Assembly: GCA_963719345.1 (NCBI GenBank)
Contig: CAVRCA010000004.1
Location: 62,001 to 126,000, forward strand
Length of the DNA stretch: 64,000 nucleotides
Source: CAVRCA01 sp963719345
GTDB taxonomy: Bacteria; Pseudomonadota; Alphaproteobacteria; Acetobacterales; Acetobacteraceae
Direction of reading: 5' to 3'
This document shows positions 11,743 to 20,593 of the stretch, piece after piece. A program made the translations under genes and the position numbers. Positions within the stretch are counted from its first letter, which is position 1. Each line of letters begins with the position of its first letter. The notes beneath the pieces were generated by a model that was not told the origin of the DNA, made no database searches, and saw only the letters and a program-made list of their open reading frames with translations.

Positions 11743-13158
11743 ATGAGCGCCTGGCTTTACGTGTTCGCCTGGGCGGCGACCCTCGTCGACCAGTTTGGAG
11801 GCTGGCCGATCGCGGGCGAGGCGGCCGGCCTCGCGATCCTCGCGTTCCTGCTCCGAGAATTCCCGCGCCAGCGCCCCTACGCTCAAGCGGTGTTCGTCGG
11901 GCTGAGCGCACTCGGCCTCGCCGGGGTGGCCGCCTCGGCGCATCCCGCCGCGGTATTCCTGGGGAGCTGGCGGCGCGGCGCGGGCTACGCCGCGTTCTAT
12001 CTTGCCCTCACCTCCTTGCGCGACGCCGCCGAGACCAGCCGCCTGGTCCGGCGCTGCGGCCAGCATCTGGTCGCCCAGCCGCCCGGCCGCCGCTACGCCG
12101 CGCTCACTGCCGGCGGCTACGTGTTCGGCATCATCCTTTCCTATGGTGCGATCGATTTGCTGGGCGCGATGGTCGCGCGGGCGAACACCCTCGCGGCGGC
12201 AGACGGGGTCGACGCTGTGCGCCGGCTGCGCGCCCGGCGAATGCTGATGGCGGTCTATCGCGGCTTCGCGCTGATGAATTGCTGGAGCCCGCTGAACATC
12301 ATGACCGTGGTGGTATCCTCGGCGGTGCCGGCAGCACCCATGCGCCTGCTGCTGCCGATCGCGTTCGTGGTCTCGCTCGGCCTGCTGGCGCTCGGCTGGC
12401 TCGACGACCACCTCCGCGGCCGGCGTGCGCCCGCGCGCACGGCCGGCCGGCCACGGACACCCGAGCGCTGGTCCATCCACCTGCGCATCGTCGCGCTGGT
12501 CGCGTTGGTCATGGGACTGGCCGAACTTACCGGGCTGGCGCTCGGCGTTACCTTGGTCGCCGCCGTCACGCTCGTCGTGCCGCTGATCGGCCTCGCCTGG
12601 GTCGGCGTGCAGCTCCGGCCGCTGGCGCGCCGCTCGCATCCGGCTCTCGCAAGGCGGCGGGTGCTCGGCAGCCTGCGCCGCCGCCTGCGCCGGTTCCTGC
12701 TCCGGGTGCCCGGCTTTCGCGGCGAGGCAATGGTGCTTGCCGCCGCCGGCTTCATGGGGGCGGCGCTTGGCGGCGCGCTGCCCGCCCACGGGATGGCGGA
12801 GGCCGCCGCGCTGCCGCCCCTCCTGATCCCGCTGCTGGTGCCCTTGCTGCTGATCGGCACCGGTCAGCTCGGGCTCAATCCGGTGGGCGTGGTCGCGCTG
12901 ATCGGGGCGCTGCTGCCGGACCCGGCCGCACTCGGCGTGCCGCCGGCGGTGCTGGCCTTCGCCTGCATGCTCGGCTGGGGCGTGGGGGTGGGCATGACCC
13001 CGATGTCGGCCAGCGCGATCACCACGGCTCGGTGGGCGGAGACCACGCCGTGGCGGGTCAGCACGGTCTGGAACGGGCCGTTTACCGCCGCTGCGGTACT
13101 GGCCGTCTGGCTCGCCATCGGGGCGCTCTGGTTGGCGTGGCCTTTTATTGGCGATTAA
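11743..13158 (+). CDS. Polytopic inner-membrane protein, possible transporter
   Basis: A 471-residue protein of about ten to twelve hydrophobic segments with no recognised name. The coding start was set at ATG 11743 (MSAWLYVFAW); an open frame continues upstream but overlaps the divergent flavin reductase and lacks membrane character. Two similar Ser/Pro-rich loops occur in the two halves, NCWSPLNIMTVVVSS near residue 183 and GMTPMSASAITTAR near residue 419. Paired broken-helix motifs of this sort are typical of ion-transporter-superfamily carriers such as citrate or arsenite permeases, but the assignment is inference. A basic cytoplasmic loop (RRRVLGSLRRRLRR) separates the halves. Confidence 0.6.
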   Translation: MSAWLYVFAWAATLVDQFGGWPIAGEAAGLAILAFLLREFPRQRPYAQAVFVGLSALGLAGVAASAHPAAVFLGSWRRGAGYAAFYLALTSLRDAAETSRLVRRCGQHLVAQPPGRRYAALTAGGYVFGIILSYGAIDLLGAMVARANTLAAADGVDAVRRLRARRMLMAVYRGFALMNCWSPLNIMTVVVSSAVPAAPMRLLLPIAFVVSLGLLALGWLDDHLRGRRAPARTAGRPRTPERWSIHLRIVALVALVMGLAELTGLALGVTLVAAVTLVVPLIGLAWVGVQLRPLARRSHPALARRRVLGSLRRRLRRFLLRVPGFRGEAMVLAAAGFMGAALGGALPAHGMAEAAALPPLLIPLLVPLLLIGTGQLGLNPVGVVALIGALLPDPAALGVPPAVLAFACMLGWGVGVGMTPMSASAITTARWAETTPWRVSTVWNGPFTAAAVLAVWLAIGALWLAWPFIGD

Positions 13159-13192
13159 GTCGATCGGCACAGACTGGACGGGGCTGCGGAGC

Positions 13193-13437
13193 ATGGAGCA
13201 GCTCAGCACGATCGCGGGCTCGGTCGGCGCGTCGGCCGCCGCCAGTGCCGAAGAGCTGGCCGCCTCGGTGCTCGAAATCGGCCGGCAGGTCGCCCAGTGG
13301 GCGCGCATCGCCGGCCAAGCGATGCTGGAGGCCGAGGAAACCGACTGCTGCGTCACCGATCTGTCCGAGGCCGCCGGTCGGATCGGTGGTGTCGAGCGGC
13401 TGATCAGCGAAATCGCCGGACGCACCTGGTTCTTGCA
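13193..13437 (+). pseudogene. Remnant of a methyl-accepting chemotaxis receptor signalling domain
   Basis: Frame +2 reads MEQLSTIAGSVGASAAASAEE then LAASVLEIGRQVAQ, and EETDCCVTDLSEAAGRIGGV followed by ERLISEIAGRTWFL. This is the methylation helix and approach to the hairpin tip of a chemoreceptor, where intact proteins continue [23 protein letters not shown]. Here the match stops abruptly at about 13437. The frame then runs into the antisense 3' end of the binding-protein gene, so both the sensor part and the hairpin tip are gone. A 128-residue open frame (13148-13534) covers it but does not encode a complete receptor domain. Confidence 0.6.
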
Positions 13438-13452
13438 GTTTCGGATGAGCTT

Positions 13453-14682
13453 TCAGGTGCGGGCCAACGGGCAGCCGCCCTCCGACAGCGGGCGGTACGC
13501 CTGGTCCGCCGGGGTCGTCGCCACCGGCTCATAAACGGCGCCTGGGGTGGTGATCTGCTCCGGCGCCTTGACCCGGAACAGGTAGGCCGGCTGGATCTTG
13601 CGGCCGTCGACGCGGATCGAGCCGGGGCCGAAGCAATCGTCGTCGGTCGGCAGCCGCTTCATCATCGCGACCGTGTCCCGCCCCGACGCCTTGGCGGCGG
13701 CGACGCCAAGCTCCTTGACCGCCTTGAGGTAGTGCAGCGTGCCGGCGTAGTCCCCGGCATGGAGCATGTTGGGGAACGTCCCGGCCTCCAGATGCGGCTT
13801 GATCCGGCCGAAGAAGGCGCGGGTACGGTCGTCATGGTCCCAGTAGAAATTCTCGGTGATCATCACGCCCTGCGCCACGTTCGGTCCCATCGCGAGCACG
13901 TCGGTGATGAAGCCGGTCATGCCGACCAGGGTCACGCTCCTGTTGAGGCCGAACTCGTGCGCCTGCTTCATCAGGTTCACGAAGTCGTTGCCGCCAACGC
14001 CGAAGGCGATCACCTCCGCCCCGCTGCTCCGCGCTTGCAGCAGATAGGCCGAAAAATCCGTGGTCTCCGGGAATGGATAGGAGACGGCGCCCGCCACCCG
14101 GCCGCCATTCTGCTCGATGGCCTGGGTGGCGTCCGCCTGGATCGCCTTGCCATAAGCGTAGTTCGGGGTGACGAAGAACCACGACTTGCCGCCGGTGCGC
14201 ACCACCGCCGAGGCGGTGGAATGGGCGAGGTTCCAGCTGTCGTAGGTCCAGTGCACCAGGTTGGGCGTGCAGGACGGTCCGGTCAGCGCCGAGCTGCCGC
14301 CCGCGGTGACGACGCACACCTTGTTCTTCTCGGCCGAAAGATTGCTGCAGGCCAGTGCCACCGCCGAGTTGGTGAGGTCGGTCACCATGTCGACGCCGTC
14401 GCGATCGTACCAGCCGCGCAGGATCGACACGCCGACATCCGCCTTGTTCTGATGGTCGGCTGCCAACACCTCGGCCGGAATGGACGGGTTCGCCGCGGTG
14501 AACTCCGCGACCGCCTGCCGCACGGCAGCCACTGTGTTCGGGCCGTTGATGTCGCGGTATGGTCCGGACAGGTCGGTCAGCACGCCGACGCGGATCGGCG
14601 TCGGCTGCGCGTGCCCGCGCCGGCTTGCCGCGCCAAGCGAGACCGCCGCGGCGCCGATCGCCGCCCGTCGGGTGATTTTCAT
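13453..14682 (-). CDS. Branched-chain amino acid-type ABC transporter substrate-binding protein
   Basis: A 409-residue periplasmic binding protein of the LivK/Peripla_BP_6 type. It begins MKITRRAAIGAAAVSLGAAS with a twin-arginine-like signal, followed by PTPIRVGVLTDLSGPYRDING, the family's first strand and ligand loop. WFFVTPNYAYGKAIQ and GVMITENFYWDHDDRT are further family segments. The start at 14682 has GGAGGGAAC at good spacing; an ATG nine codons upstream is less likely. No permease or ATPase genes are adjacent, so it is an orphan binding protein. It might use the liv system at 18-23 kb or transporters elsewhere. Its ligand may be a small amide or aromatic acid rather than leucine. Confidence 0.85.
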   Translation of the reverse strand: MKITRRAAIGAAAVSLGAASRRGHAQPTPIRVGVLTDLSGPYRDINGPNTVAAVRQAVAEFTAANPSIPAEVLAADHQNKADVGVSILRGWYDRDGVDMVTDLTNSAVALACSNLSAEKNKVCVVTAGGSSALTGPSCTPNLVHWTYDSWNLAHSTASAVVRTGGKSWFFVTPNYAYGKAIQADATQAIEQNGGRVAGAVSYPFPETTDFSAYLLQARSSGAEVIAFGVGGNDFVNLMKQAHEFGLNRSVTLVGMTGFITDVLAMGPNVAQGVMITENFYWDHDDRTRAFFGRIKPHLEAGTFPNMLHAGDYAGTLHYLKAVKELGVAAAKASGRDTVAMMKRLPTDDDCFGPGSIRVDGRKIQPAYLFRVKAPEQITTPGAVYEPVATTPADQAYRPLSEGGCPLART

Positions 14683-14768
14683 GATGTTCCCTCCGCCGGG
14701 GCGGATCATGCGCCGGCGGCCCCCCGCCAGGGAAGCCGCCCGGCGGGGATCAGGCGGCTTCGGGCCGA

Positions 14769-15404
14769 TCAGGCAGCCTGTGCGCCATGGGGGACGCCGT
14801 CATTCCTGCTTGGCATTCGGCTGGCCGCCGGCGTCGGGCGCAGCATAAGTTCCGTGCCGGTGTAGAACTCCTCGATGGGCACCTCGATGCCCACCTCGGA
14901 AATGCGCAGCGTCTCGCCGGCGACCAATCCGGTTGCCGTCCAGGGCGCGTCTCCCTGCGTCCGCGCGAAGACGGACAGGCCGATCCTGGTCCGCTCGACG
15001 ATAACGTAGCGGAGAATGGACCGAACCGCCTGATACTCGCGCAGCTTGCCGATGCGGTCCGTCGGTCCGGAGGTCTTGCTGACGACCTCGAAAACCACGA
15101 CGACCCCGGGTACTAAATAGGCGTCGTCGCTGACCTGGGAGCAGGTGATGAGGGCATCCGGATAGCGCACCGCGTCGCCGATTGTCGCGAGACCTGCATC
15201 AGGCCCGAGAGGCCGGCATCCGCTCCCTTGAAGCCGGGCCCGGAGAGCGACCTGGATGTTGATGGTGATTTGGCTGTGACTGACCGTTCCGTCCGTCATG
15301 GCCACCGGCTGGAAGCCGTCGAACTCATAGCGGGTGTCCCGGGTCTGCGCCCACTCGAAGAACTGGTCCCGGGTCATCCGGCGGGTACGGAGGACGGTAT
15401 TCAT
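14769..15404 (-). CDS. Uma2-family (DUF820) restriction-endonuclease-fold protein
   Basis: A 211-residue Uma2/DUF820 protein. It has MTRDQFFEWAQTRDTRYEFDGFQPVAM at the N-terminus, VRYPDALITC (candidate metal-binding Asp), VVFEVVSKTSGPTDR (the E-x-S/K part of a PD-(D/E)xK site), and KLREYQAVRSILRYVIVE. The fold is nuclease-like, but the cellular role of this widely distributed family is not settled. The 32 C-terminal residues (RPTPAASRMPSRNDG...) look like an unstructured extension. It is a stand-alone gene on the minus strand. Confidence 0.85.
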   Translation of the reverse strand: MNTVLRTRRMTRDQFFEWAQTRDTRYEFDGFQPVAMTDGTVSHSQITINIQVALRARLQGSGCRPLGPDAGLATIGDAVRYPDALITCSQVSDDAYLVPGVVVVFEVVSKTSGPTDRIGKLREYQAVRSILRYVIVERTRIGLSVFARTQGDAPWTATGLVAGETLRISEVGIEVPIEEFYTGTELMLRPTPAASRMPSRNDGVPHGAQAA

Positions 15405-15467
15405 GGGTTGGCTTTCTGCCAGCGTTCGGTCCGGCAGTCTTCGTCCCAGTCTGGCCGGCCCCCGGAA

Positions 15468-16178
15468 TCAGGCGGCTTCGGCCAGCACCAGCCGGCGCCG
15501 CACCACCTGCTGCACAGGCAGAGCGGCATAGACGTCCTTCACCGCCGCGGTGATCGTCACGCCGGCGAGCCGCGGCATCACCCGATGGCCGACGCGCTCC
15601 AGCAGGGGCGCGCTGCGCAGCACCAGGCGAAAATTGGTCGGCGGGACGTAGAGCGCGGTGTCCCGGCGCTCCACCCGAAACAGCGAAGCGGCCAGCAGCC
15701 GGCCGATCTGGCCCGCCGAATAGGGTTCGCCGTGCCCGAACGGCGTGGTCTCGAAATGCGCCCACATCCCGAGGCGGTTCGGCGCCACCACGAGCAGGGT
15801 CCCGTCATCCTTCAGCACCCGCCAGACCTCGCGCAGCAGCCCGCGCGCGTTCTCGGCCGCTTCCAGCCCGTGCACCAGCAGGATGCGGTCGAACGTCAGG
15901 TCGGGGAACGGCAGCGCGTCCTCGTCGGCCGTGCAGCTCAGGTTTGGCGCGCCGAGCGGCCAGCGGGCGCCGCCGACCTGCGCCGGGGTCACCGCGACGC
16001 AGCGCGCCGCCGTCTCCCGCCACATCCGCAGGTAGGGCGCGGCATAGCCGAGCCCCAGCACCGACTGGCCGCTAACGTCCGGCCAGAACTCGGCAAGCCG
16101 TCGTCGCAGCGTCCGGGCCGCGACGATGCCGCGAGCCGTCGAATAGAAATCCGCCGCGAGGTGTGCGTCCGCGCTCAT
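15468..16178 (-). CDS. Class I SAM-dependent methyltransferase
   Basis: A 236-residue protein. SVLGLGYAAPYLRMW is motif I, altered from the common GxGxG to GLGYA. ALPFPDLTFDRILLVHGLE is motif II/post-II, and LREVWRVLKDDGTLLVVAPNRLGMWAH is motif III, as in Methyltransf_11 enzymes. This composition and its position divergent from glyoxalase II are common in alphaproteobacteria. The substrate is not known. The 61-base spacer to gloB must contain both promoters. Confidence 0.8.
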   Translation of the reverse strand: MSADAHLAADFYSTARGIVAARTLRRRLAEFWPDVSGQSVLGLGYAAPYLRMWRETAARCVAVTPAQVGGARWPLGAPNLSCTADEDALPFPDLTFDRILLVHGLEAAENARGLLREVWRVLKDDGTLLVVAPNRLGMWAHFETTPFGHGEPYSAGQIGRLLAASLFRVERRDTALYVPPTNFRLVLRSAPLLERVGHRVMPRLAGVTITAAVKDVYAALPVQQVVRRRLVLAEAA

Positions 16179-16239
16179 CCGTGCCGCTATAGCACGAACC
16201 CCGGTTTCCCGCCGCTGCGCTCCGGGCTAGGGTTCGGCC

Positions 16240-16965
16240 ATGAGCATCACCGCCACGCCCGTCCCCATCCTGTCCGACAACTACGCTTGGATGCTGCGCG
16301 ACAGCGGCACCGGCGCGGTCGGCATCGTCGACCCGGCGGATGGCGGGGCCATCATCGCGGCTCTGGAGCAGGCGGGCGGACGGCTCGACCTGATCCTGCT
16401 GACCCACCATCACGCCGACCACGTCGCCGGCACCGACGAGGTTCGGGCCCGCTTCAACTGCCCGGTGGTCGGGGCGGCGGCGGACGCCCACCGGCTGCCC
16501 CGGCTCGACCGGGCACTGCGCGAGGGCGAGGAGGTGCTGCTGGGCGACGCTCGCGGTCGGGTGATCGACACGCCCGGCCATACCCGCGGGCAGATCAATT
16601 TCTTCTTTCCCGACGGCGATGTGCTGCTCAGCGGCGACACGCTGTTCAGCCTGGGCTGCGGCCGGCTGACCGAGGGCACGGCGGCGGAGATGTTCGCCAG
16701 CCTGCGCAAGCTCGCCGCATTGCCGGGCGATACCATCGTCTGCTGCGGGCACGAATACACCGAATCCAACGCCCGCTTTGCCCTCACCGTCGAGCCGGAC
16801 AACGCGGCGCTGCAGCGTCGCGCGGCCGAGGTGAAGCGGCAGCGGGCGGCCGGGCAGCCCAGCGTGCCCTCGACCCTGGCGAGCGAGCTCGCCGCCAATC
16901 CGTTCCTGCGCGCCAAGGACGTCGACACCTTCGCCGACATCCGGGCGCGCAAGGACAAGTTCTGA
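16240..16965 (+). CDS. gloB: Hydroxyacylglutathione hydrolase (glyoxalase II)
   Basis: A 241-residue metallo-beta-lactamase-fold enzyme that hydrolyses S-D-lactoylglutathione to D-lactate and glutathione. The dinuclear metal motif THHHADH is at residues 55-61, with further ligands in DTPGHTRGQ, LLSGDTLFSLGCGR and CCGHEYTESN. The C-terminal substrate-binding tail ends NPFLRAKDVDTFADIRARKDKF, matching the family length. A GTG-started GST gene follows 11 bases downstream and probably shares the transcript, which makes sense for glutathione metabolism. Confidence 0.95.
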   Translation: MSITATPVPILSDNYAWMLRDSGTGAVGIVDPADGGAIIAALEQAGGRLDLILLTHHHADHVAGTDEVRARFNCPVVGAAADAHRLPRLDRALREGEEVLLGDARGRVIDTPGHTRGQINFFFPDGDVLLSGDTLFSLGCGRLTEGTAAEMFASLRKLAALPGDTIVCCGHEYTESNARFALTVEPDNAALQRRAAEVKRQRAAGQPSVPSTLASELAANPFLRAKDVDTFADIRARKDKF

Positions 16966-16976
16966 GGGGGAAATCC

Positions 16977-17576
16977 GTGAAGCTCCATTATTCACCGACC
17001 AGCCCGTACGTCCGCAAGGTGATGGCCTGTGCGATCAGCCGCGGCCTTGACGGGCAGATCGAGCGCATTCCGACCAATCCGCATCAGTCGCCGCCGTCGC
17101 TGCTCGCCGACAACCCGCTGTCGAGGGTGCCGTGCCTGGTGACCGACGACGGGCTGGCGCTGTTCGACAGCCCGGTGATCTGCGAGTACCTCGACAGTTT
17201 GGGGGACGCCGCGCCGCTGTTCCCGCAGGGGGCGGCCCGTTGGCGCGCGCTCAAGCTGCAGGCGCTGGGCGACGGCATCCTCGACGCCGCCGTCGGCCGT
17301 CGAGGCGAGCAGGCCAAGCCGCGCGAAGAGGGACGCGATGCGTGGATGGCACGCCAGAAGGCGGCGGTCGCCCGGGCGCTCGATCTGCTGGAGGACGATC
17401 CGCCCCACCGCCTGCTCGACATCGGGTCGGTCGCGGTGGCCTGCGCGCTCGGCTATCTCGATTTTCGGTTCGCCGCCGAGCCCTGGCGCGAGGCGCATCC
17501 CAAGCTGGCCGCATGGTTCGAGGAGTTCGGCGGCAATCCCGGCATCGCGCAGACGGTGCCGAAGGACGCCGGCTGA
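16977..17576 (+). CDS. Glutathione S-transferase
   Basis: A 199-residue GST started by GTG at 16977, preceded by a strong GAGGGGG ribosome site. It begins VKLHYSPTSPYVRKVMACA, with the Ser and Tyr expected near the glutathione thiol. It has LSRVPCLVTDDG with the cis-Pro and LFDSPVICEYLDSLG with the glutamyl-binding DS pair. The helical C-terminal domain includes SVAVACALGYLDFRF. It follows gloB closely, suggesting joint work in electrophile or methylglyoxal handling. It ends seven bases from the stop of the convergent DUF72 gene. Confidence 0.9.
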   Translation: MKLHYSPTSPYVRKVMACAISRGLDGQIERIPTNPHQSPPSLLADNPLSRVPCLVTDDGLALFDSPVICEYLDSLGDAAPLFPQGAARWRALKLQALGDGILDAAVGRRGEQAKPREEGRDAWMARQKAAVARALDLLEDDPPHRLLDIGSVAVACALGYLDFRFAAEPWREAHPKLAAWFEEFGGNPGIAQTVPKDAG

Positions 17577-17583
17577 CCGCCGC

Positions 17584-18345
17584 TCAGCCCAGCCGCTGCA
17601 GCAGCGCCATAGCCGCTGCCGGGTTTCTCTCCTTCGCACCCGAGATCACGTAGGCGTAGCAATCCCGCTGCCGCGACCAGTCCCCGAGGCGCGCGGCCCA
17701 GTGATCGAGCGCCGGCGGCGGGTAGCCCGCCGGCTCCTCGGCGACGCTGGCCTTCAGCCGCGCATAGGCGAAATCGGCCGTATGTGCCGCCTCGATCTCG
17801 GCTCCGCTGTCTACGAGCACGCGGGCGACATTGCGCGCGCCCAGCAGTTCGGCCGCCTCGTCGACATCGAAGCTCACGTGCTGCGCCTCGATCGCGTGAC
17901 GCAGGCGGCACCCGTCCCGCGCCGGCGGCAGCGCATCGAGGAAGGCGGCGAACTCCCCCGGGTCGAAGCGTCGGTTGGCCGGGAATTGCCAAAGTATGGG
18001 TCCGAGTTTGCCGCCGAGAGCGGTCACGCCCGACCCGAGGAACCGGTCGATCGCCGCGGCGGCCCGGGCCGCGTCCCGGCCCTGCGTCGCCGCGCGCGGT
18101 CCTTTGAGGGCAAAGACGAACCCCTCGGGCGTGGCGTCGTGCCAGGCGCGGAAACTCGCCTCGCTCTGCGTGCGGTAGAACGTGGCGTTGATCTCGATCG
18201 AGGTCACTCGCCGGCTGGCGTGCGGCAGCCACTCGGCGGCCCGCATGCCGGGAGGATAGAAGGTTGTCCGCCATGGCGCATAGACCCAGCCGCCGATGCC
18301 GATCAGGACCGGATGTGGCCGGGGCTGCGGGCTGGGCGCGCTCAT
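17584..18345 (-). CDS. DUF72 (YecE-like) TIM-barrel protein
   Basis: A 253-residue DUF72 protein. It has IGIGGWVYAPWRTTFYP, SIEINATFYRTQSEASFRAW, PEGFVFALKGPRAAT, a LGPILWQFPANRRFDP segment and DFAYARLKA. Family proteins form a TIM barrel with a conserved putative active site; no confirmed enzymatic role is known to me. The second half of this copy is shorter than that of the other DUF72 protein in the window (28680-29555). GGCTGA/TCAGCC at 17571-17589 forms a small inverted repeat spanning both convergent stop codons. Confidence 0.88.
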   Translation of the reverse strand: MSAPSPQPRPHPVLIGIGGWVYAPWRTTFYPPGMRAAEWLPHASRRVTSIEINATFYRTQSEASFRAWHDATPEGFVFALKGPRAATQGRDAARAAAAIDRFLGSGVTALGGKLGPILWQFPANRRFDPGEFAAFLDALPPARDGCRLRHAIEAQHVSFDVDEAAELLGARNVARVLVDSGAEIEAAHTADFAYARLKASVAEEPAGYPPPALDHWAARLGDWSRQRDCYAYVISGAKERNPAAAMALLQRLG

Positions 18346-18444
18346 GGCGGGCGAGGCAGGGCGAAAGCCGCCATTTGACGCGCTTGCCGGCGCAAGCTAA
18401 CAGCCGCGCCGAGCCGGATTGGCGCAATAAACCAGGAGACGTTC

Positions 18445-19686
18445 ATGCTGCGCAGAGCCCTGCTGGGCTTGCTTGCCCTGCTGCCGCTCGCCCTGCCGGG
18501 GTCGGCCAGAGCCCAGACCCCGCCGGCCGAGATCAAGATCGGCCACCTGCACGCCGGTTCGGGGGCGTATGCGAGCATCTCCATGCCGGTCTATCTCGGG
18601 CTGAAGTTCTGGGTGGACCAGACCAACGCCGGCGGCGGCGCCTTCGTCAAGGCCTACGGCAAGAAGATCCCGCTGAAACTGATCTCCTACGACGACCAGA
18701 GCTCCACGGCGACCGCGGCCACGCTCTACAACCAGCTCATCACCCAGGATCAGGTGAACATGCTGGTGGCCGATTCCGGCTCGGTGCTGACCTCGGTGGG
18801 AGTGCCGATCGCCCGCGAGCACAAGCAGTTTCTCTTCGATCCGACCGGCACCGGCACCGCCTTCTTCGAGAACAATCAATACATCGCGCTGCTGGCGGAC
18901 CCGGTGTCCTCAATCTGGCCGAAATACATCACCGACTTTCTCAAGTCGGACGGCGTGAAGGCCGGGCTGAAGCGGGTCGCGATGCTCTACTCGACCAACG
19001 ATTTCACCGGCACCCAGGCGAACGCGGTGCGCGGCTTCCTCAAGGGATCGCCGCTCGAGCTGGTATATGACCAGGGCGTGCCGACCAACACCTCCAACTA
19101 CACGGTGCTGATCAACAACATCGCGGCGACCAACCCAGACGCGGTCATCGCGCTCGGTTACGTGGGCAACGACATCGCCTTGTTGCGCAACTTGCAGGAT
19201 GCCGGCACGAAGTTCCGGTTCCTGTTCGCCATCTATCCCGGCATCGAGACCGAGGAGCTGCTGAAGAACGTCGGCGCGGCGGGACTGGACGGCGTGTTCA
19301 CCTACGTGACTTCGGCCGAGATCGCCTACAAGCCGGAAGTCGGCATGAGCGAGGCCGAGTTCCGCACCGCGTTCCAGAAGGCCGCGGCGGGCAGCAACGC
19401 CGCCTACGGGTTCAACGCCATCGCGGGCTACACCACCGGGCTCGTGTTGGAGCAGACGCTGGCGAATACCGAAAGCCTGGACCAGCTTGCCTTGCGCAAG
19501 GCGGTGTTCGGCTTGTCAGGCAAGCTCAAGACGCTCGACGGCACCTTCCAACTCGACGAGAACGGCGCCCAGATCGGCGAGATCACCCCGCTCGGCCAGA
19601 TCGCCGCGCATGGCGAGGAGGTGAAGATCACCGTCGTCTATCCGCCCGACGTCGCCACCGGCAAGGCGGTGATCGGCAAGCCGTGA
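18445..19686 (+). CDS. Branched-chain amino acid-type ABC transporter substrate-binding protein
   Basis: A 413-residue LivK-type periplasmic protein with a Sec signal peptide (MLRRALLGLLALLPLALPGS, cleavage expected after ARA). The mature part begins QTPPAEIKIGHLHAGSGAYAS. DQSSTATAATLYNQLITQDQ and LYSTNDFTGTQANAVRG are the usual hinge and helix elements. An AGGAGAC ribosome site precedes the ATG. It heads the operon with two permeases and two ATPases, so it delivers ligand to that importer. The ligand could be a branched-chain amino acid, an amide or an aromatic acid; sequence alone does not decide. Confidence 0.9.
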   Translation: MLRRALLGLLALLPLALPGSARAQTPPAEIKIGHLHAGSGAYASISMPVYLGLKFWVDQTNAGGGAFVKAYGKKIPLKLISYDDQSSTATAATLYNQLITQDQVNMLVADSGSVLTSVGVPIAREHKQFLFDPTGTGTAFFENNQYIALLADPVSSIWPKYITDFLKSDGVKAGLKRVAMLYSTNDFTGTQANAVRGFLKGSPLELVYDQGVPTNTSNYTVLINNIAATNPDAVIALGYVGNDIALLRNLQDAGTKFRFLFAIYPGIETEELLKNVGAAGLDGVFTYVTSAEIAYKPEVGMSEAEFRTAFQKAAAGSNAAYGFNAIAGYTTGLVLEQTLANTESLDQLALRKAVFGLSGKLKTLDGTFQLDENGAQIGEITPLGQIAAHGEEVKITVVYPPDVATGKAVIGKP

Positions 19687-19717
19687 GCCGGCTTCGGCTC
19701 GGCGAACCGCAAGCTGC

Positions 19718-20593
19718 ATGCTGATCCACGCCGTCATCGCCGGGCTGGTGTTCGGTCTCTATTTCACCCTGGTCGGGCTCGGGCTGAACCTGGTGTTCGG
19801 CGTCATGCGCATCGTCAACCTGGCGCATGGCGATTTCCTGATGCTCGGCGCGTTCGCCGCGTTCTGGCTGTTCAACCTGTTCGGCCTGCACCCGCTGATC
19901 GCGGGCGTAGCGGTGCTCGTCGTCTTCGTGCTCGCCGGCATCCCGATCTACTATCTCGTGGTGCCGCGCCTGCTCGTCTCGCGCAACTCGGAGATGCTGT
20001 CGATCATCCTGTTCTTCGGGCTGTCGCAGGTGATCGAGGCGATCGCGACGATCTTCTTCGGTACCTCGGAGCGGTCGATCCCCGGTCGCGTCCTGGGCAG
20101 CGGGCCGGTGCGTCTGCTCGGGCAGTCGCTGCCATCCGCCTGGGTGTTCAGCGCGGCGGTGAGCGCGGCGGCGGTGCTGCTGATGTATCTCTACCTCTAC
20201 CGCACCCGACTGGGCACGCTGACCCGCGCCGTCATGGTGTCGCGCGACGAAAGCCTGGCGACCGGGATCGACGTCGATCGCGTCTCGGCGCTGGCGTTCG
20301 GCGTCGGCATCGCCCTCGCCGGCCTGTCCGGCGTGTTCGCGCCGTTCATGCTCGGCAGCGTGACCCCGGCAATCGGCGGCGACATCAACATCGCGGCGTT
20401 CGCGGTCATCGTCGTCGGCACCCTGGGCAACCCGCTAGGAACGTTGCTGGGCGGCATCATCTACGGCGTGTCACTGCTGCTGATGCAGACCTATCTGAGT
20501 TCGTGGGCGAACCTGTTGCCGAACCTGCTGCTGATCCTCGTATTGCTGGTGCGGCCCGAGGGGCTGCTCGGACGGCAGGTGCGCCGTGCGTAG
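19718..20593 (+). CDS. livH: Branched-chain amino acid ABC transporter permease, LivH type
   Basis: A 291-residue permease with about eight membrane helices. It opens MLIHAVIAGLVFGLYFTLVGLGLNLVFGVMRIVNLAHGDF, the LivH hallmark. The EAA-like cytoplasmic loop lies near MVSRDESLATGIDVDRVSALAFG, and the C-terminal end LLLILVLLVRPEGLLGR is typical. It lies 31 bases after the binding protein and overlaps livM by eight bases, so it is part of one operon. Confidence 0.9.
   Translation: MLIHAVIAGLVFGLYFTLVGLGLNLVFGVMRIVNLAHGDFLMLGAFAAFWLFNLFGLHPLIAGVAVLVVFVLAGIPIYYLVVPRLLVSRNSEMLSIILFFGLSQVIEAIATIFFGTSERSIPGRVLGSGPVRLLGQSLPSAWVFSAAVSAAAVLLMYLYLYRTRLGTLTRAVMVSRDESLATGIDVDRVSALAFGVGIALAGLSGVFAPFMLGSVTPAIGGDINIAAFAVIVVGTLGNPLGTLLGGIIYGVSLLLMQTYLSSWANLLPNLLLILVLLVRPEGLLGRQVRRA

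Noticed and set aside
17571..17589. Inverted repeat GGCTGA/TCAGCC as a terminator
   Set aside because: It is only six base pairs and its arms are mostly the two stop codons, so symmetry may be chance.
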